64,000 nucleotides of DNA from Alcaligenes aquatilis (GCF_003076515.1 NZ_CP022390.1:3294572-3358571); one strand, 5' to 3'. Numbered from the stretch's first letter, positions 1 to 8,825 are shown. Notes: generated from the sequence alone by a model not told the origin. Numbers and translations: made by a program.

Positions 1-81
1 ATTGAAACTGGCTGCCAAGGCCGTGGCGAGCAGGCCTAATGCAAAGATCGGGCGGCGAGCCGGGAGCGTCAATACATTCAT
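1..81 (-). CDS. N-terminus of an exported protein (partial, runs off the left edge)
   Basis: An ATG at 79-81 on the minus strand opens a reading frame that runs to the window edge, giving 27 residues that begin MNVLTLPARRPIFALGLLA. The arginine pair followed by a hydrophobic alanine/leucine stretch looks like a signal peptide, so the product is probably exported. A Fur-like site lies 25-43 bases upstream, which suggests an iron-uptake role such as a receptor or periplasmic binding protein. That is inference only, because no part of the mature protein is visible. Confidence 0.55.
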   Translation of the reverse strand, partial: MNVLTLPARRPIFALGLLATALAASFN

Positions 82-105
82 AATCTCTTCCCTGATAACG
101 ATAAA

Positions 106-124
106 TATAATGAGAATTGTTCGC
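106..124. promoter_or_regulatory. Fur-box-like site
   Basis: The 19 bases TATAATGAGAATTGTTCGC match the classical Fur consensus GATAATGATAATCATTATC at 13 positions by my count. The site sits 25 bases upstream of the start codon of the leftmost gene, where a repressor would block transcription. The right half is weak, so this is a moderate call. Confidence 0.4.
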
Positions 125-367
125 AATCAGCATTTTGTTTAAAAATGTGTTGCTTGTCGAGAAAGCTGACGAATGTGTGGTGTCAGAAACACGGGCTGCA
201 CGGACGAGCCTTCGATAGTGGTCTGGACAATTGTTGTTCTATAGGAAAAATTCTGTTTTTTTTCAGAAAGCTGTCATGTCTAGAAAAGCGGTATGAGTCC
301 TGAAAATACGCATGCCGCTTCTTTTCTTGGGCCTTATAGAAGTCTTAAAGGACATTAATTTCTTTAT

Positions 368-397
368 TTGACACGGCGGGTCATTTTTGATGAGAAT
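368..397 (+). promoter_or_regulatory. Candidate sigma-70 promoter of the Bug receptor gene
   Basis: A perfect -35 hexamer TTGACA (368-373) is followed after 17-18 bases by TGAGAAT (391-397), which resembles a -10 element only in its AAT end. A start point near 404 would place the following inverted repeat at the very 5' end of the message. Confidence 0.35.
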
Positions 398-400
398 GTG

Positions 401-432
401 TCCTGAACAATTCAAACTTAAAAAGTTCAGGA
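401..432 (+). promoter_or_regulatory. Inverted repeat covering the ribosome binding site of the Bug receptor gene
   Basis: TCCTGAAC (401-408) and GTTCAGGA (425-432) form a perfect 8-bp stem with a 16-base loop. The right arm contains most of the Shine-Dalgarno sequence CAGGAGA of the gene starting at 441. In RNA the hairpin would hide the ribosome binding site; in DNA it could be an operator, for example for the XRE-cupin regulator encoded at 2916. Confidence 0.45.
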
Positions 433-440
433 GACACTTC

Positions 441-1412
441 ATGAAAAAGATTTTTGGTTTAGCGATGGCCGGGTGGGCGACCTTGATGATGATTGCGGGG
501 TCGGCGCAGGCAACGACGTTTCCCGCCCAGCCGTTGCGTTTGATCGTGCCCTTTGGCGCAGGAGGCATTACAGACCTGGTGGCACGCCTTCTTGCCCAGC
601 AGTTGGGCAAGGAGTTGGATCAGACCGTGATTGTTGAAAATAGGGCCGGTGCTGGCGGCATGATCGCCGCTCAGGCTGCGCAAAATGCCAAGGCGGACGG
701 GTACACCGTGTTCATGGGGACCGTAGGCACACAGGTGGTCAATCCCTTGCTGGCCTCCAAGATCAACTACGACCCACACGCTTTTGTGCCTATCGGTATG
801 GTGACGGGGTCTCCGTATGTGCTGGCAGTTCGTTCGGATCTGGGTACAGAGACCTACGCCCAACTGGTCAGCCATGCCCGGCAGGAGCCGGGTCTGCTGA
901 ACTTTGGGTCAGCAGGAGTCGGGAGTTCTCCACATTTAGGGATTGAGCTATTCAAGCTAACGGAGAAACTTGATGTGCGGCATATTCCCTTCAAGAGCGG
1001 GGGGGAAGCGGTCAGCGCCGTGGTGGGCCGCCATGCTGACATGGTGATGGATGCCATTCCAGTGATCATGCCGCAAGTGAAGGCGGGCAAGCTTCACGCC
1101 CTGGTCTTGGCTGATAGCCAGCGTTCCCCGGCTGCTCCTGATGTCCCTTCCAGCGCGGAGTTGGGGGCACCTGAGCTGCGCATCAGTTCCTGGAACGTGT
1201 TGCTGGCTCCACCCGGTACGCCACCGCAGATCGTTGCAGTGTTGGAGACGGCATTGCAAAAGACACTGGCTGACCCGCAGTTCAAAGCTCATCTGGAGCA
1301 GCAAGGCAGTCAGGTCTACACCGGAACCCAAGACGAGTACCAACACTTTATCGCGGCCGAGCGCAGCAAGTGGCAGCGTATTGTGCAGACCGCAGACATC
1401 AGTCTGGAGTAA
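441..1412 (+). CDS. Bug/TctC-family tripartite tricarboxylate transporter substrate-binding protein
   Basis: This 323-residue protein has a clear signal peptide (MKKIFGLAMAGW through AQA, about 23 residues). The Bug-family opening PLRLIVPFGAGG with the later VENRAGAGG and IPFKSGGEA stretches follows. Bug proteins are periplasmic receptors for small carboxylates, sometimes without a dedicated TctAB membrane pair; none lies next to this gene. The start at 441 is chosen over an upstream in-frame ATG (387/390 area) because a Shine-Dalgarno (CAGGAGA) and the signal peptide begin there. It is the first gene of a same-strand group with a GST-like protein and a class II aldolase, so its ligand may be the substrate of that small pathway. 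The ligand itself cannot be read from the sequence. Confidence 0.9.
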   Translation: MKKIFGLAMAGWATLMMIAGSAQATTFPAQPLRLIVPFGAGGITDLVARLLAQQLGKELDQTVIVENRAGAGGMIAAQAAQNAKADGYTVFMGTVGTQVVNPLLASKINYDPHAFVPIGMVTGSPYVLAVRSDLGTETYAQLVSHARQEPGLLNFGSAGVGSSPHLGIELFKLTEKLDVRHIPFKSGGEAVSAVVGRHADMVMDAIPVIMPQVKAGKLHALVLADSQRSPAAPDVPSSAELGAPELRISSWNVLLAPPGTPPQIVAVLETALQKTLADPQFKAHLEQQGSQVYTGTQDEYQHFIAAERSKWQRIVQTADISLE

Positions 1413-1422
1413 GGAGCAGACG

Positions 1423-2034
1423 ATGAACCAACCGGCACTGGAGCTTATCGACACGATCTATACCGGCAATGGCTGGAAGGTACGACTGCTGTGCGGCTAT
1501 CTGGGTATAGCGCTACAGCGGCGCAGCCTGTCCATCGTGGAGGGGGATCTGGATACCGAGGCGTTTCGGCGTATCAACCCTTGGGGACAGGTGCCGGTAT
1601 TGCGGACTCGGGAGGGGCCCTGGCTGGCGGAGTCGGCCGCCATCTTGTGGTATTTGGCACAGGGTACGGCGTTCTTGCCCGCCGATGCACTGGCCCAGGC
1701 ACAGGTTTTGCAGTGGTTGTCTTTTGAGCAGACGCAGCATATGGCCAACCTTGCCCAGCCAAGACTGTGGGTGACATTGCGCGGCACGATGGCGGTGGAT
1801 GCTCCTGCGGTGTTGGCGTGGCGTGAACAGGGCAACAAGGCTCTGGCTCATATGGAGGCGCATTTGCAGCGACATCGCTATTTTGTTGGAGACAGGCCCA
1901 GCATCGCGGATGTTGCCTTGTTTCCCTATACCTGTATGGCGCAGCAAGGTGGTTATGAGCTGCGCTGCTATCCATCGGTCCGACGTTGGCTTGAACGTAT
2001 GCAGGCCCTGGCGGGTTATGTCCCGCTGTTGTGA
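1423..2034 (+). CDS. Glutathione S-transferase family protein
   Basis: A protein of 203 residues with an N-terminal thioredoxin-like half and an all-helical C-terminal half. The N-terminal half includes NGWKVRLLCGYLGI, the cis-proline region GQVPVL, and the glutathione-contacting ESAAILWYLA. The C-terminal half contains the conserved DRPSIADVALFPY capping motif. It resembles bacterial beta or stringent-starvation-like GSTs, which conjugate or reduce small electrophiles with glutathione in the cytoplasm. The ATG at 1423 has a good Shine-Dalgarno (AAGGAG) and lies 10 bases after the Bug receptor stop, so the two genes are almost certainly co-transcribed. Substrate unknown. Confidence 0.88.
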   Translation: MNQPALELIDTIYTGNGWKVRLLCGYLGIALQRRSLSIVEGDLDTEAFRRINPWGQVPVLRTREGPWLAESAAILWYLAQGTAFLPADALAQAQVLQWLSFEQTQHMANLAQPRLWVTLRGTMAVDAPAVLAWREQGNKALAHMEAHLQRHRYFVGDRPSIADVALFPYTCMAQQGGYELRCYPSVRRWLERMQALAGYVPLL

Positions 2035-2064
2035 GCAGGATTGTCATTTACAAAAGGAGTGGTT

Positions 2065-2847
2065 ATGAGTGACACCATGAGCTTGTCTAAATCTGTGCTG
2101 ATTGAACAGGCACAAAGTCAGATGCAGGCAATTTTTGAAATCCCTGAACGCAGTGTTCCCGAAAAGCTTGCGCTGACTTGCCGTATTCTTTTTGATGGTG
2201 GCCATGACTCCGGGCTGGCTGGCCAGATCACCGCACGCGGGGAACAGGAGGGCACGTACTTTACCCAGCAGTTGGGCCTGGGTTTTGATGAGATCACCTC
2301 GACGAATGTTTTGTTGGTGGACGAGGACCTGACCGTGTTGAAAGGGTACGGCATGCCTAATCCGGCAAACCGCTTTCACTCCTGGGTGTATCGTGCTCGA
2401 CCCGATGTGAACTGCATCATTCATACGCACCCCCTGCATGTGGCCGCCCTGTCCATGCTGGAGGTGCCGCTAGAGGTCTCTCATATGGACAACTGCCCCT
2501 TGTATGAGGACTGTGCATTTCTGAAAGATTGGCCTGGTGTGCCCGTGGGCAATGAAGAAGGGCAGATCATTGCTGAGGCCTTAGGCGATAAACGTGCCAT
2601 TTTGTTGTCACACCATGGCATGTTGGTGGCAGCGGCCTCAGTAGAAGAGGCTTGTGTTCTGGCTTTGCAATTTGAGCGTACTGCGCGCATGCAACTGTTG
2701 GCGATGTCCGCCGGAAAGATTCAGCCTATTGCGCCGGAATTGGGTCGGGAGGCTCATGACTGGATTTTGAGGCCGCGTCGCTCCGAGATCGGCTTTGAAT
2801 ACTATGCCCGTAAAGCGCTGAAACGCCATACGGATGTTTTTGAGTAG
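2065..2847 (+). CDS. Class II aldolase/adducin family protein
   Basis: A 260-residue protein of the class II aldolase/adducin fold. Visible hallmarks are the zinc-binding HTHP (IIHTHPLHVAAL), the later LLSHHGMLV histidine pair, and the glycine-rich SGLAGQITAR that replaces the usual sugar-phosphate loop. Members cleave aldols or decarboxylate and hydrolyse small hydroxy-acids, and many non-sugar members sit in aromatic or carboxylate catabolic clusters. The ATG at 2065 follows an AAAGGAG ribosome binding site; a TTG at 2041 would lack one. It lies 30 bases after the GST gene, in the same operon. The phosphate-binding residues of fuculose aldolase are not evident, so the substrate is open. Confidence 0.85.
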   Translation: MSDTMSLSKSVLIEQAQSQMQAIFEIPERSVPEKLALTCRILFDGGHDSGLAGQITARGEQEGTYFTQQLGLGFDEITSTNVLLVDEDLTVLKGYGMPNPANRFHSWVYRARPDVNCIIHTHPLHVAALSMLEVPLEVSHMDNCPLYEDCAFLKDWPGVPVGNEEGQIIAEALGDKRAILLSHHGMLVAAASVEEACVLALQFERTARMQLLAMSAGKIQPIAPELGREAHDWILRPRRSEIGFEYYARKALKRHTDVFE

Positions 2848-2870
2848 AATAAGAGGCTGCTTTTTTCTAC

Positions 2871-2909
2871 GCGCCCTGAGGCTGGCCTCGGGCGCCACAC
2901 CTCTTTTTA
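2871..2909 (+). terminator. Probable rho-independent terminator after the aldolase gene
   Basis: GCGCCCTGAGG (2871-2881) pairs with CCTCGGGCGC (2886-2895) with one bulged base and a 4-base loop. The sequence CTCTTTTT follows after a few bases. It would close the Bug-GST-aldolase transcript before the regulator gene. Confidence 0.5.
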
Positions 2910-2915
2910 GCCCAC

Positions 2916-3539
2916 ATGACCCATCTTCCCTTTCGCTTGCGCGCTCTGCGTCGCCAACATGGCTTGTCGCTGGAGCAATTGGCTCAGCGTACTGGTCTGA
3001 CTAAAAGTTATTTGTCCAAGCTGGAGCGGGCCGTCAGTGCGCCGTCCATCTCGACTGTGGTCAAGTTGGCTCAGGCGTATGGCATGGGGGTGTCGCAGTT
3101 GATCGGAGAGGCGGATCTGGATCAAGACGAAAGTGTGTGTGTCGTGCGGCGGCACGATCGTATGCCCTTGCCCAGCGTAGCTGGCCATAGCGTTTACCGT
3201 TACGAGAGCATGGCCGGGCGGCGACGCTTTCGTTTGATGGATCCCTTTGTCATTTACCCTCCGCATGATCACCAGCAGCCTGCGCCAACGTTCCCGCATG
3301 GGGGAGAAGAGTTTTTGTTTGTGATTCAAGGGCAAGTGCAAGTGACCATTGCAGAGCACAGCATGACCTTGGAGACGGGCGATTCCGTTTACTTTGACTC
3401 GGAGCTTCCCCACAGTGTGCTTAGCTTGGGGGATCAACAAGCGCAGGTACTGGCGGTGACGTGCTCTGACTCGGGGCCAACAGCAGGGCGTCGTTCAACG
3501 CCTGAGACGCAGGCTGAGCCCACACAGACGTTACCGTAG
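2916..3539 (+). CDS. XRE-family transcriptional regulator with C-terminal cupin domain
   Basis: This 207-residue protein has an N-terminal helix-turn-helix (about residues 7-62: LRALRRQHGLSLEQLAQRTG, then SYLSKLERAVSAPSI). The C-terminal half is a cupin (about 110-185) with the histidine/glutamate pattern HGGEEFLFVIQGQV and the later SVYFDSELPHSV. Such regulators sense a small ligand in the cupin and control adjacent catabolic genes. The position 69 bases after the aldolase gene makes the Bug-GST-aldolase operon the likely target. No clear Shine-Dalgarno precedes the ATG, so translation may be weak or the message leaderless. The tail after residue 190 is low-complexity, rich in Thr, Pro and Gln. 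Confidence 0.88.
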   Translation: MTHLPFRLRALRRQHGLSLEQLAQRTGLTKSYLSKLERAVSAPSISTVVKLAQAYGMGVSQLIGEADLDQDESVCVVRRHDRMPLPSVAGHSVYRYESMAGRRRFRLMDPFVIYPPHDHQQPAPTFPHGGEEFLFVIQGQVQVTIAEHSMTLETGDSVYFDSELPHSVLSLGDQQAQVLAVTCSDSGPTAGRRSTPETQAEPTQTLP

Positions 3540-3587
3540 TTCAGGGCCTGCGGGGCGTGCCAGTGTGCTGGAGGCCGCTGCAGAAAT

Positions 3588-3683
3588 TGGCGGAAAGCAG
3601 CAGGAGTCGAACCTACCTGGGAACGTCTGACGCCCCCAACCGGGTTTGAAGCCCGGCCGTGCCACCGGGCACGGATGCTTTCC
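3588..3683 (-). tRNA. selC: tRNA-Sec (anticodon UCA)
   Basis: The minus strand folds as a 96-base tRNA-Sec. The acceptor arm GGAAAGCA pairs with TGCTTTCC, a discriminator G follows, and the CCA is encoded at 3588-3590. The anticodon stem is CCGGG/CCCGG around TTCAA (anticodon TCA). A very long variable arm and the TC loop GGTTCGACTCC are also present. The 8-bp acceptor stem and long extra arm are diagnostic of selenocysteine tRNA. It sits directly downstream of selB on the same strand and has its own promoter-like sequence. Confidence 0.95.
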
Positions 3684-3696
3684 TTCAAGAGGCCCT

Positions 3697-3725
3697 ATCA
3701 TACGTTAGGGCCGATTACGCTTCAA
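3697..3725 (-). promoter_or_regulatory. Candidate selC promoter
   Basis: On the minus strand TTGAAG (3720-3725) and TATGAT (3697-3702) are separated by exactly 17 bases, and the -10 lies 13 bases before the tRNA 5' end. The spacer and -10 also contain a 7-bp stem (GGCCCTA at 3691-3697 with TAGGGCC at 3706-3712), which may act as a transcript end for selB. Confidence 0.5.
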
Positions 3726-3753
3726 CGATCAAGCCTATGATCAACACGCTGCA

Positions 3754-5673
3754 TCAGTCAGCTTGTGTCCAGGCTTCGCCGCGTAAGACGTGGCGATCAC
3801 GTACACGTCGTGTATAGCCGACGCGATCAAAAAATTCCAGGATCTGAATGGCCCGTTTGCGGCCCAACCCCGTTGCGTCCCGGAACTGCGCGGCGCTGAC
3901 GCCTTGGCCGCTGTGCAGCTCCTTGACGATATGGGCCAAGACTGCGATTTGGCGACGGTGGTAGAACAGGTCGTGCACGATCTGAAACAGTTCGCCTTGG
4001 CGCACCAGTCGGCGCAGCACGTTGCGAGTCTGGTCTTCCGGGTACTCGGTTGCTTTGGCCAGATCGCGTGTCCACGGAGGATCGAAGCGGCCTGCCTCGA
4101 TCAAGGGCAGCAGGGCGGCAGCCAGGGCTTCATCTTCGGGACTCAGGGTGACGCGGTGTCCCGGCGTATGCAACCAGGCCCCTTGGCGGGCCAAGCGCTG
4201 TTCCGCCAGCAGGTGCTCGGTCAGCAGTTGCCAGATGGCGTCGGGCATGGTGGGGGCGGCCATGCGTCGCAAGCGGCTGATGGACAGGCCCGGTTCGTCC
4301 GGATTGCGCTCGTGATACTGCAGCACCACGCTTTCTATGTGCTGACACAGCGTTTCCAGGCGCGCATCACTTAGCAAGATAGGCTGACTTTGTGGGCGAG
4401 ATCCGGTGCGCCAGCGGGCATTGGCAGGGGCGCTCAAGCCGTGTTGAGATCCTCCCGACAGACGCAGCAGTGTCGCTTCGTCCAGACCGTAAGGTGCGTG
4501 GGCCAGCAGGCCCTCCAATGGTCCGCCGCGCGTCCATTGTGCCAAGGCCTCCAGCCAGGCAAGACGCGTCGTAGAGCGTCGTTTGCGGTCCGGTGCATTC
4601 GGGTCCAGCGCAATCCCGCCGCCGACCGTTTCGCTGGCCTGGGCATTACGCAGGATAAAACGCTCGCCCGTTACGGTGCAGATGGGACGGTCAAAGACCA
4701 GTTGGACTTTGCCGGTCTGGCCGGGCTGCAAGGATTCGCCATCCAAAGGCACGGCATGGGCCGTCAGGTGAGCGGCCCCCATGTGGACATGCCAGGGCGA
4801 CCAGGTGCGTAGGGCGGGAATATCTTTATCCAGCAGGCTCAGCTCCACGTCGATACGTGTGGAGGGGATGAAGCAGCGAGCGTCGGCCAGCCAGTCGCCA
4901 CGCTCGATATCCTGTACATCAATTCCACCCAGGTTCAGGGCACAACGCTGGCCGGCGCGGGCCTGGCGCGAAGCCTGGTTCTGGGCATGAATACTGCGCA
5001 CACGTACCGGTGTGCCGCGTGGCATCAGGCGCAAGTCCATCGCCGGGCCATCCAGATCCAGTACGCCATCGTGCACCGTGCCGGTCACGACCGTGCCGTG
5101 GCCTTGCAGGGTGAAAACACGGTCAATGGCCAGACGGAAATAGCCTTGGCCATCCTGTGTGGTGGATTGCATGGCCTGTGTGTGCAGATGCTGGCGTAAC
5201 GCTTCCAGACCGGGTTTGTCCTCGGACAGGGCATCGACAACGAAGACGGGCGCATTGTCCAGAAAACTTCCTTGGACAAGTGTTTGCAGCTGGGCTTTGA
5301 CGGTTTCAATCCGAGCGGCATCGGCGCGATCCGCCTTGCTCAGCACGATGGCTCCGGCGTCTAAACCCAGTAGTTGCAGCACCGCCAAATGCTCGTGGGT
5401 TTGCGGCATGACGCCATCATCTACGGCCACGATCAGCAGGCCAAAATCAATGCCGGTTGCACCTGCGACCATGGTGTGTACCAGACGCTCGTGGCCGGGA
5501 ACATCAATAAATCCCAGAATCTGCCCGTCGGGTAAAGGCGTATAGGCATAGCCCAACTGGATGGAGATACCGCGCTTTTTTTCCTCTTCCAGACGGTCGG
5601 TATCCACACCCGTCAAGGCGCGGATCAAGGTGGTTTTGCCGTGATCAATATGTCCTGCAGTACCAACAATCAT
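3754..5673 (-). CDS. selB: Selenocysteine-specific translation elongation factor SelB
   Basis: SelB is a 639-residue GTPase that brings Sec-tRNA to the ribosome at UGA codons marked by a SECIS hairpin. The N-terminal EF-Tu-like domain shows GHIDHGKT (residues 7-14), DVPGHE (57-62) and SKAD in place of NKxD, as is usual for SelB. Beta-barrel domains follow. The C-terminal third consists of winged helices that bind SECIS RNA (for example the segment ending [20 protein letters not shown]). The length is close to the roughly 614 residues of E. coli SelB. Its start overlaps the selA stop by four bases (ATGA type), indicating translational coupling. It is the last protein gene of the formate/selenium module and precedes selC. 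Confidence 0.96.
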   Translation of the reverse strand: MIVGTAGHIDHGKTTLIRALTGVDTDRLEEEKKRGISIQLGYAYTPLPDGQILGFIDVPGHERLVHTMVAGATGIDFGLLIVAVDDGVMPQTHEHLAVLQLLGLDAGAIVLSKADRADAARIETVKAQLQTLVQGSFLDNAPVFVVDALSEDKPGLEALRQHLHTQAMQSTTQDGQGYFRLAIDRVFTLQGHGTVVTGTVHDGVLDLDGPAMDLRLMPRGTPVRVRSIHAQNQASRQARAGQRCALNLGGIDVQDIERGDWLADARCFIPSTRIDVELSLLDKDIPALRTWSPWHVHMGAAHLTAHAVPLDGESLQPGQTGKVQLVFDRPICTVTGERFILRNAQASETVGGGIALDPNAPDRKRRSTTRLAWLEALAQWTRGGPLEGLLAHAPYGLDEATLLRLSGGSQHGLSAPANARWRTGSRPQSQPILLSDARLETLCQHIESVVLQYHERNPDEPGLSISRLRRMAAPTMPDAIWQLLTEHLLAEQRLARQGAWLHTPGHRVTLSPEDEALAAALLPLIEAGRFDPPWTRDLAKATEYPEDQTRNVLRRLVRQGELFQIVHDLFYHRRQIAVLAHIVKELHSGQGVSAAQFRDATGLGRKRAIQILEFFDRVGYTRRVRDRHVLRGEAWTQAD

Positions 5674-7091
5674 GCTTGCTCGCAGATCAGTTGTGCGCTG
5701 AAGTCAGCTTCAAATTGTTCTTCCAAACAGCGCAGGTCCAGCCAAAAGGCATCTTGCGCAATGCGCCCGATAACGGGTTGGGGCAAGGTACGCAGGCGTT
5801 TTTCCAGTTGAGTCAGATGGCGACCCGGACGGCCTGTGCCTGTATAGGCAAAGCGCAATCCAAAGCTGGGCAGCACGTCTTCAGGCAAGGCACCGCTGCC
5901 GATCTGACTGAGCATGGCGGTGGGTTCGACAGCAAATTGTGTTCCTACCCATTGCTGCAAAACAGGTGCCAGACGCAGCGCCTGGGCGCGCATCTGCGCC
6001 GATGGCCGGGTCAGCAAACGAAGGGTGGTCAGGTGTTCGGGTAGGCGCTCGGGCGAACGGTACAAGGCCAGTACCGGTTCCAGCGCGGCCAGTGTGATTT
6101 TGCCTACACGCAAAGCGCGTTTGAGCGGGTTTTTCTTGATCTTGGCGATCAGGTCTGCGCGGCCTACGATCAGACCGGCCTGGGGGCCACCCAGCAGCTT
6201 GTCGCCGCTGAAGGTCACGATATCGGCCCCGGCTTCGATGGTTTCACGCACGGTGGGTTCGGGCGGCAGGCCCCACTGGCTGAGATCCACCAAGGTGCCG
6301 CTGCCCAGATCCACGCTGGTGGGCAGGCCGTGTTTCCTGGCGATCTGTGCCACTTCCTGGACAGAAACGCTTTTGGTGAAACCTTTGACGGCGTAGTTGC
6401 TGCAATGCACCTTCATCAACATGGCGCTGCGCTCGTTGATGGCGTTTTCGTAATCGGCTGCGTGGGTACGGTTGGTGGTGCCCACTTCATGCAGGCGGGC
6501 ACCGGCGCGCTTCATGATGTCAGGGATACGGAAGGCACCGCCAATTTCTACCAGTTCGCCGCGCGACACCACGGTTTCGCGCCGGGGACTCAGGGTGCTG
6601 AGCATCAGCAGCACGGCGGCGGCGTTATTGTTGACCACCGTGGCGGCTTCAGCACCGGTCAGTTCGCAAAGCAAGGGGTTGATCAGGTCATCCCGGTCGC
6701 CTCGGCCACCGGTTTGCAGATCGAACTCCAGATTGGCGGGCGAGCGCATGGCCTGGACAACAGCCTGGATGGCTTCATCCGGTAGCATCGCACGCCCAAG
6801 ATTGGTGTGCAGCACGGTGCCGGTCAGATTGAAAACCGGGCGTAGCTGTAGTCGGGATTCTTCTTGTAGCTTGGCCTGCAGTGCTTGGGCGAGCTGGGCG
6901 GGCGCCAGGTCCTGAGGACGTAGTGCTCCCTTGAACAACGCATCCCGCAGTATTTGCAAATGGGCGCGAGTTCTTTGACTGAGGCGTGTGTGACCGAACT
7001 GGCTTAGTAAAGGCTCGAACTCTGGCGAGCGCAGTAAGCGATCCAGGGAAGGGATATGGGTGGGGGAGAGTTCAGGAGTAGGGCTCATCAT
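5670..7091 (-). CDS. selA: L-seryl-tRNA(Sec) selenium transferase
   Basis: SelA is a PLP enzyme of 473 residues that converts Ser-tRNA(Sec) to Sec-tRNA(Sec) using selenophosphate. The PLP-lysine region [17 protein letters not shown] is clear, as are the N-terminal tRNA-binding region (PSLDRLL) and [10 protein letters not shown] in the cofactor domain. The length fits the family (about 463 in E. coli). The start has two adjacent ATG codons (7086-7091); either could be used, and the Shine-Dalgarno is weak. It lies between fdhE and selB on the minus strand. SelD, which makes selenophosphate, is not in the window and must be encoded elsewhere. Confidence 0.96.
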   Translation of the reverse strand: MMSPTPELSPTHIPSLDRLLRSPEFEPLLSQFGHTRLSQRTRAHLQILRDALFKGALRPQDLAPAQLAQALQAKLQEESRLQLRPVFNLTGTVLHTNLGRAMLPDEAIQAVVQAMRSPANLEFDLQTGGRGDRDDLINPLLCELTGAEAATVVNNNAAAVLLMLSTLSPRRETVVSRGELVEIGGAFRIPDIMKRAGARLHEVGTTNRTHAADYENAINERSAMLMKVHCSNYAVKGFTKSVSVQEVAQIARKHGLPTSVDLGSGTLVDLSQWGLPPEPTVRETIEAGADIVTFSGDKLLGGPQAGLIVGRADLIAKIKKNPLKRALRVGKITLAALEPVLALYRSPERLPEHLTTLRLLTRPSAQMRAQALRLAPVLQQWVGTQFAVEPTAMLSQIGSGALPEDVLPSFGLRFAYTGTGRPGRHLTQLEKRLRTLPQPVIGRIAQDAFWLDLRCLEEQFEADFSAQLICEQA

Positions 7092-7131
7092 TCAAAGGCA
7101 GGCATTTGAGTCTATGGGCAGGGTCCGTCAG

Positions 7132-7155
7132 CTACGCCTTGCGTACAAGGCGTAG
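7132..7155 (-). promoter_or_regulatory. Perfect hairpin in the fdhE-selA gap
   Basis: CTACGCCTTG (7132-7141) and CAAGGCGTAG (7146-7155) form a perfect 10-bp stem with a 4-base loop. It lies between the fdhE stop and the selA start and has no U-run, so it is more likely an mRNA-stability or processing element, or a partial attenuator, than a full terminator. It could set the ratio of FDH to selenium-machinery transcripts. Confidence 0.5.
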
Positions 7156-7167
7156 GGGAATCTTAGC

Positions 7168-8094
7168 TTAAGACTGCTGCCAAAGAAGCGGATTACCGCT
7201 GGCGCGGGAATAGCCTTCTTCGCCCATCAAAACGTCCAGAGCCAGACTGGCCAGGTCGTCCGCCACCGGGTCTATGCCCAACTGCTTTTCCTGGTAGAAG
7301 ATTTTGCGGTAGGTATGGCAGTTGTCGCAGGACTCGGCCTTGATGCCTTCCGGGCCATCTTCAATGGCGTGGTAAGCCACGCTTTTCGTGCTTTCGCAGT
7401 GCGAGCAGGTCACACGTACCAGATGCCATTCCACGCTGCAGCGTGGGCAGCACATATAGCGGCAACCATCTTCACGACCACCCACACGTACCACGCTGGA
7501 TACGGGCAGGCTGCCGCAGGACGGACATACGCCAAAGGGGCTGGTCACCGACAGTTGGCCTTCGGTCAGCGAGCAGGCCAGATGCGTCCAGTAGACCTGC
7601 AAGGCGGCCATGACAAAAGGTGCGGCGGCACCGTCTTGTTCAGTCAATTGCTCGGCCAGAATCGCGTCAGCCAGATCTTCCAGCTTTTGCGGGTCGGACT
7701 GGGCCTTTTCAAGCAGACCCTGGCAAACTTCTTGGGCAGCAGCAGGCACATCCGAGGTCTGGATCATGTGATTGAGCAGGCTGCTCAGAATACTGAGCCA
7801 CTGCGGATCGCGCTTCCAGCCCGAGGCCAGCAAGGGCGGCATGCCGTGGCGTTGTGCCGTTTCCAGCACATCAGCAGGCAGTTCGGCAGGGGCAAGCGCA
7901 GTGAGCTGCTTGTGCTGCCCGTCCACCAGATGCGCCAGCAAGAGCAGGTAGGCACCGACGGGATTGTCGGCAGACAATTGACGCAGACGTGCTGCCCGGT
8001 CTGCAAAGACGCTGGCTCGCACAGGCAGGCGCAGTCGGGGGATGGAAGTGTGGTCCAGACTTTCGATTTCGCCGCGCGGAAGGATGCGTTGCAA
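7168..8094 (-). CDS. fdhE: Formate dehydrogenase accessory/maturation protein FdhE
   Basis: FdhE (308 residues) is a cytoplasmic rubredoxin-like factor needed to activate respiratory formate dehydrogenases. The family signature is the four paired cysteines in the C-terminal half: CPSC, CPRC, CSHC and CDNC, spaced as in E. coli FdhE and presumably binding iron. The start codon is TTG at 8092-8094, preceded six bases upstream by CAGGAG; no ATG fits better. It follows the cytochrome subunit gene after a 77-base gap and precedes selA. The co-location with fdoGHI, its established client, supports the call. Confidence 0.93.
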   Translation of the reverse strand: MQRILPRGEIESLDHTSIPRLRLPVRASVFADRAARLRQLSADNPVGAYLLLLAHLVDGQHKQLTALAPAELPADVLETAQRHGMPPLLASGWKRDPQWLSILSSLLNHMIQTSDVPAAAQEVCQGLLEKAQSDPQKLEDLADAILAEQLTEQDGAAAPFVMAALQVYWTHLACSLTEGQLSVTSPFGVCPSCGSLPVSSVVRVGGREDGCRYMCCPRCSVEWHLVRVTCSHCESTKSVAYHAIEDGPEGIKAESCDNCHTYRKIFYQEKQLGIDPVADDLASLALDVLMGEEGYSRASGNPLLWQQS

Positions 8095-8171
8095 GACAGA
8101 CTCCTGAAAACAAGGCTGCCATGCCCGAAATGGTGCATGGCAGCCGGGTTGCTGATAAAACAGAGCCCCGC

Positions 8172-8825
8172 TTATTCGGCAGGACGGCTGGGACCTTTTT
8201 CCATTTCTTCACGGAACCAGGCGCGGTGGTGTTTCCAGGCCCAGGCACGGGTGACCGTGCCACGGGTCATGGCTTTGACCGAACCCTTTACCCAGATACC
8301 GGCGTAGATGTGCACGATAATCGCGCAAATCATCAGCAGGGCGCAGACCGCATGCAGCACGGAGGCCAGGCGGATAGCCCAGATGGGGAAGAAGGCGGAA
8401 AAGTATTCGCGCCACATCACCACACCGGTTGCCAGCAGGCCGATCATGAAGATCACCAGGGCAAAAAACAGGATCTTTTGCCCGGCGTTGTAACGGCCTA
8501 CTTCGGGGATGCGCTCGTCCTTGGCGTTCAGTACGTCCTTGAAGTGACGCAGCCAGGCCGCGTCACCCTTGGAGAACATATTGTGCCGTACCATGCGCGC
8601 TGCAAACAGGAAAAAGCACACAAACATCACCACGCCAATAAACGGGTGAAGAATGCGTGTCCACGGGCCGCCACCAAACAGATTGGTCAGCCAGTACATT
8701 GACGGATGAAACAGCGCCAGCCCGGACAAGGCCAGCAGCACAAAGCTCATGGCAATGATCCAGTGATTAATGCGCTGACTGGTGGTGTAGCGCTGAATCA
8801 TGCCCTTGCGGTTGTGATCAGTCAT
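8172..8825 (-). CDS. fdoI: Formate dehydrogenase cytochrome b556 (gamma) subunit
   Basis: This 217-residue integral membrane protein anchors FdoGH and passes electrons to quinone through two b hemes. Four hydrophobic helices can be seen. Histidines at [19 protein letters not shown] and IVHIYAG match the heme ligands and quinone site known from E. coli FdnI/FdoI. The ATG at 8823-8825 overlaps the end of the beta-subunit gene by eight bases; longer upstream frames are shadows of that gene. FdnI and FdoI cannot be separated from sequence alone, so the symbol follows the aerobic isoform by convention. Confidence 0.93.
   Translation of the reverse strand: MTDHNRKGMIQRYTTSQRINHWIIAMSFVLLALSGLALFHPSMYWLTNLFGGGPWTRILHPFIGVVMFVCFFLFAARMVRHNMFSKGDAAWLRHFKDVLNAKDERIPEVGRYNAGQKILFFALVIFMIGLLATGVVMWREYFSAFFPIWAIRLASVLHAVCALLMICAIIVHIYAGIWVKGSVKAMTRGTVTRAWAWKHHRAWFREEMEKGPSRPAE

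Larger units (their letters stand above)
82..440. other. Intergenic region between the partial exported gene and the Bug receptor
   Basis: This AT-rich gap of about 360 bases holds a Fur-like site near the left gene (106-124). Next to the right gene it holds a candidate sigma-70 promoter (368-397) and an inverted repeat that covers the ribosome binding site (401-432). I saw no convincing coding region or RNA gene in between. Confidence 0.5.
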
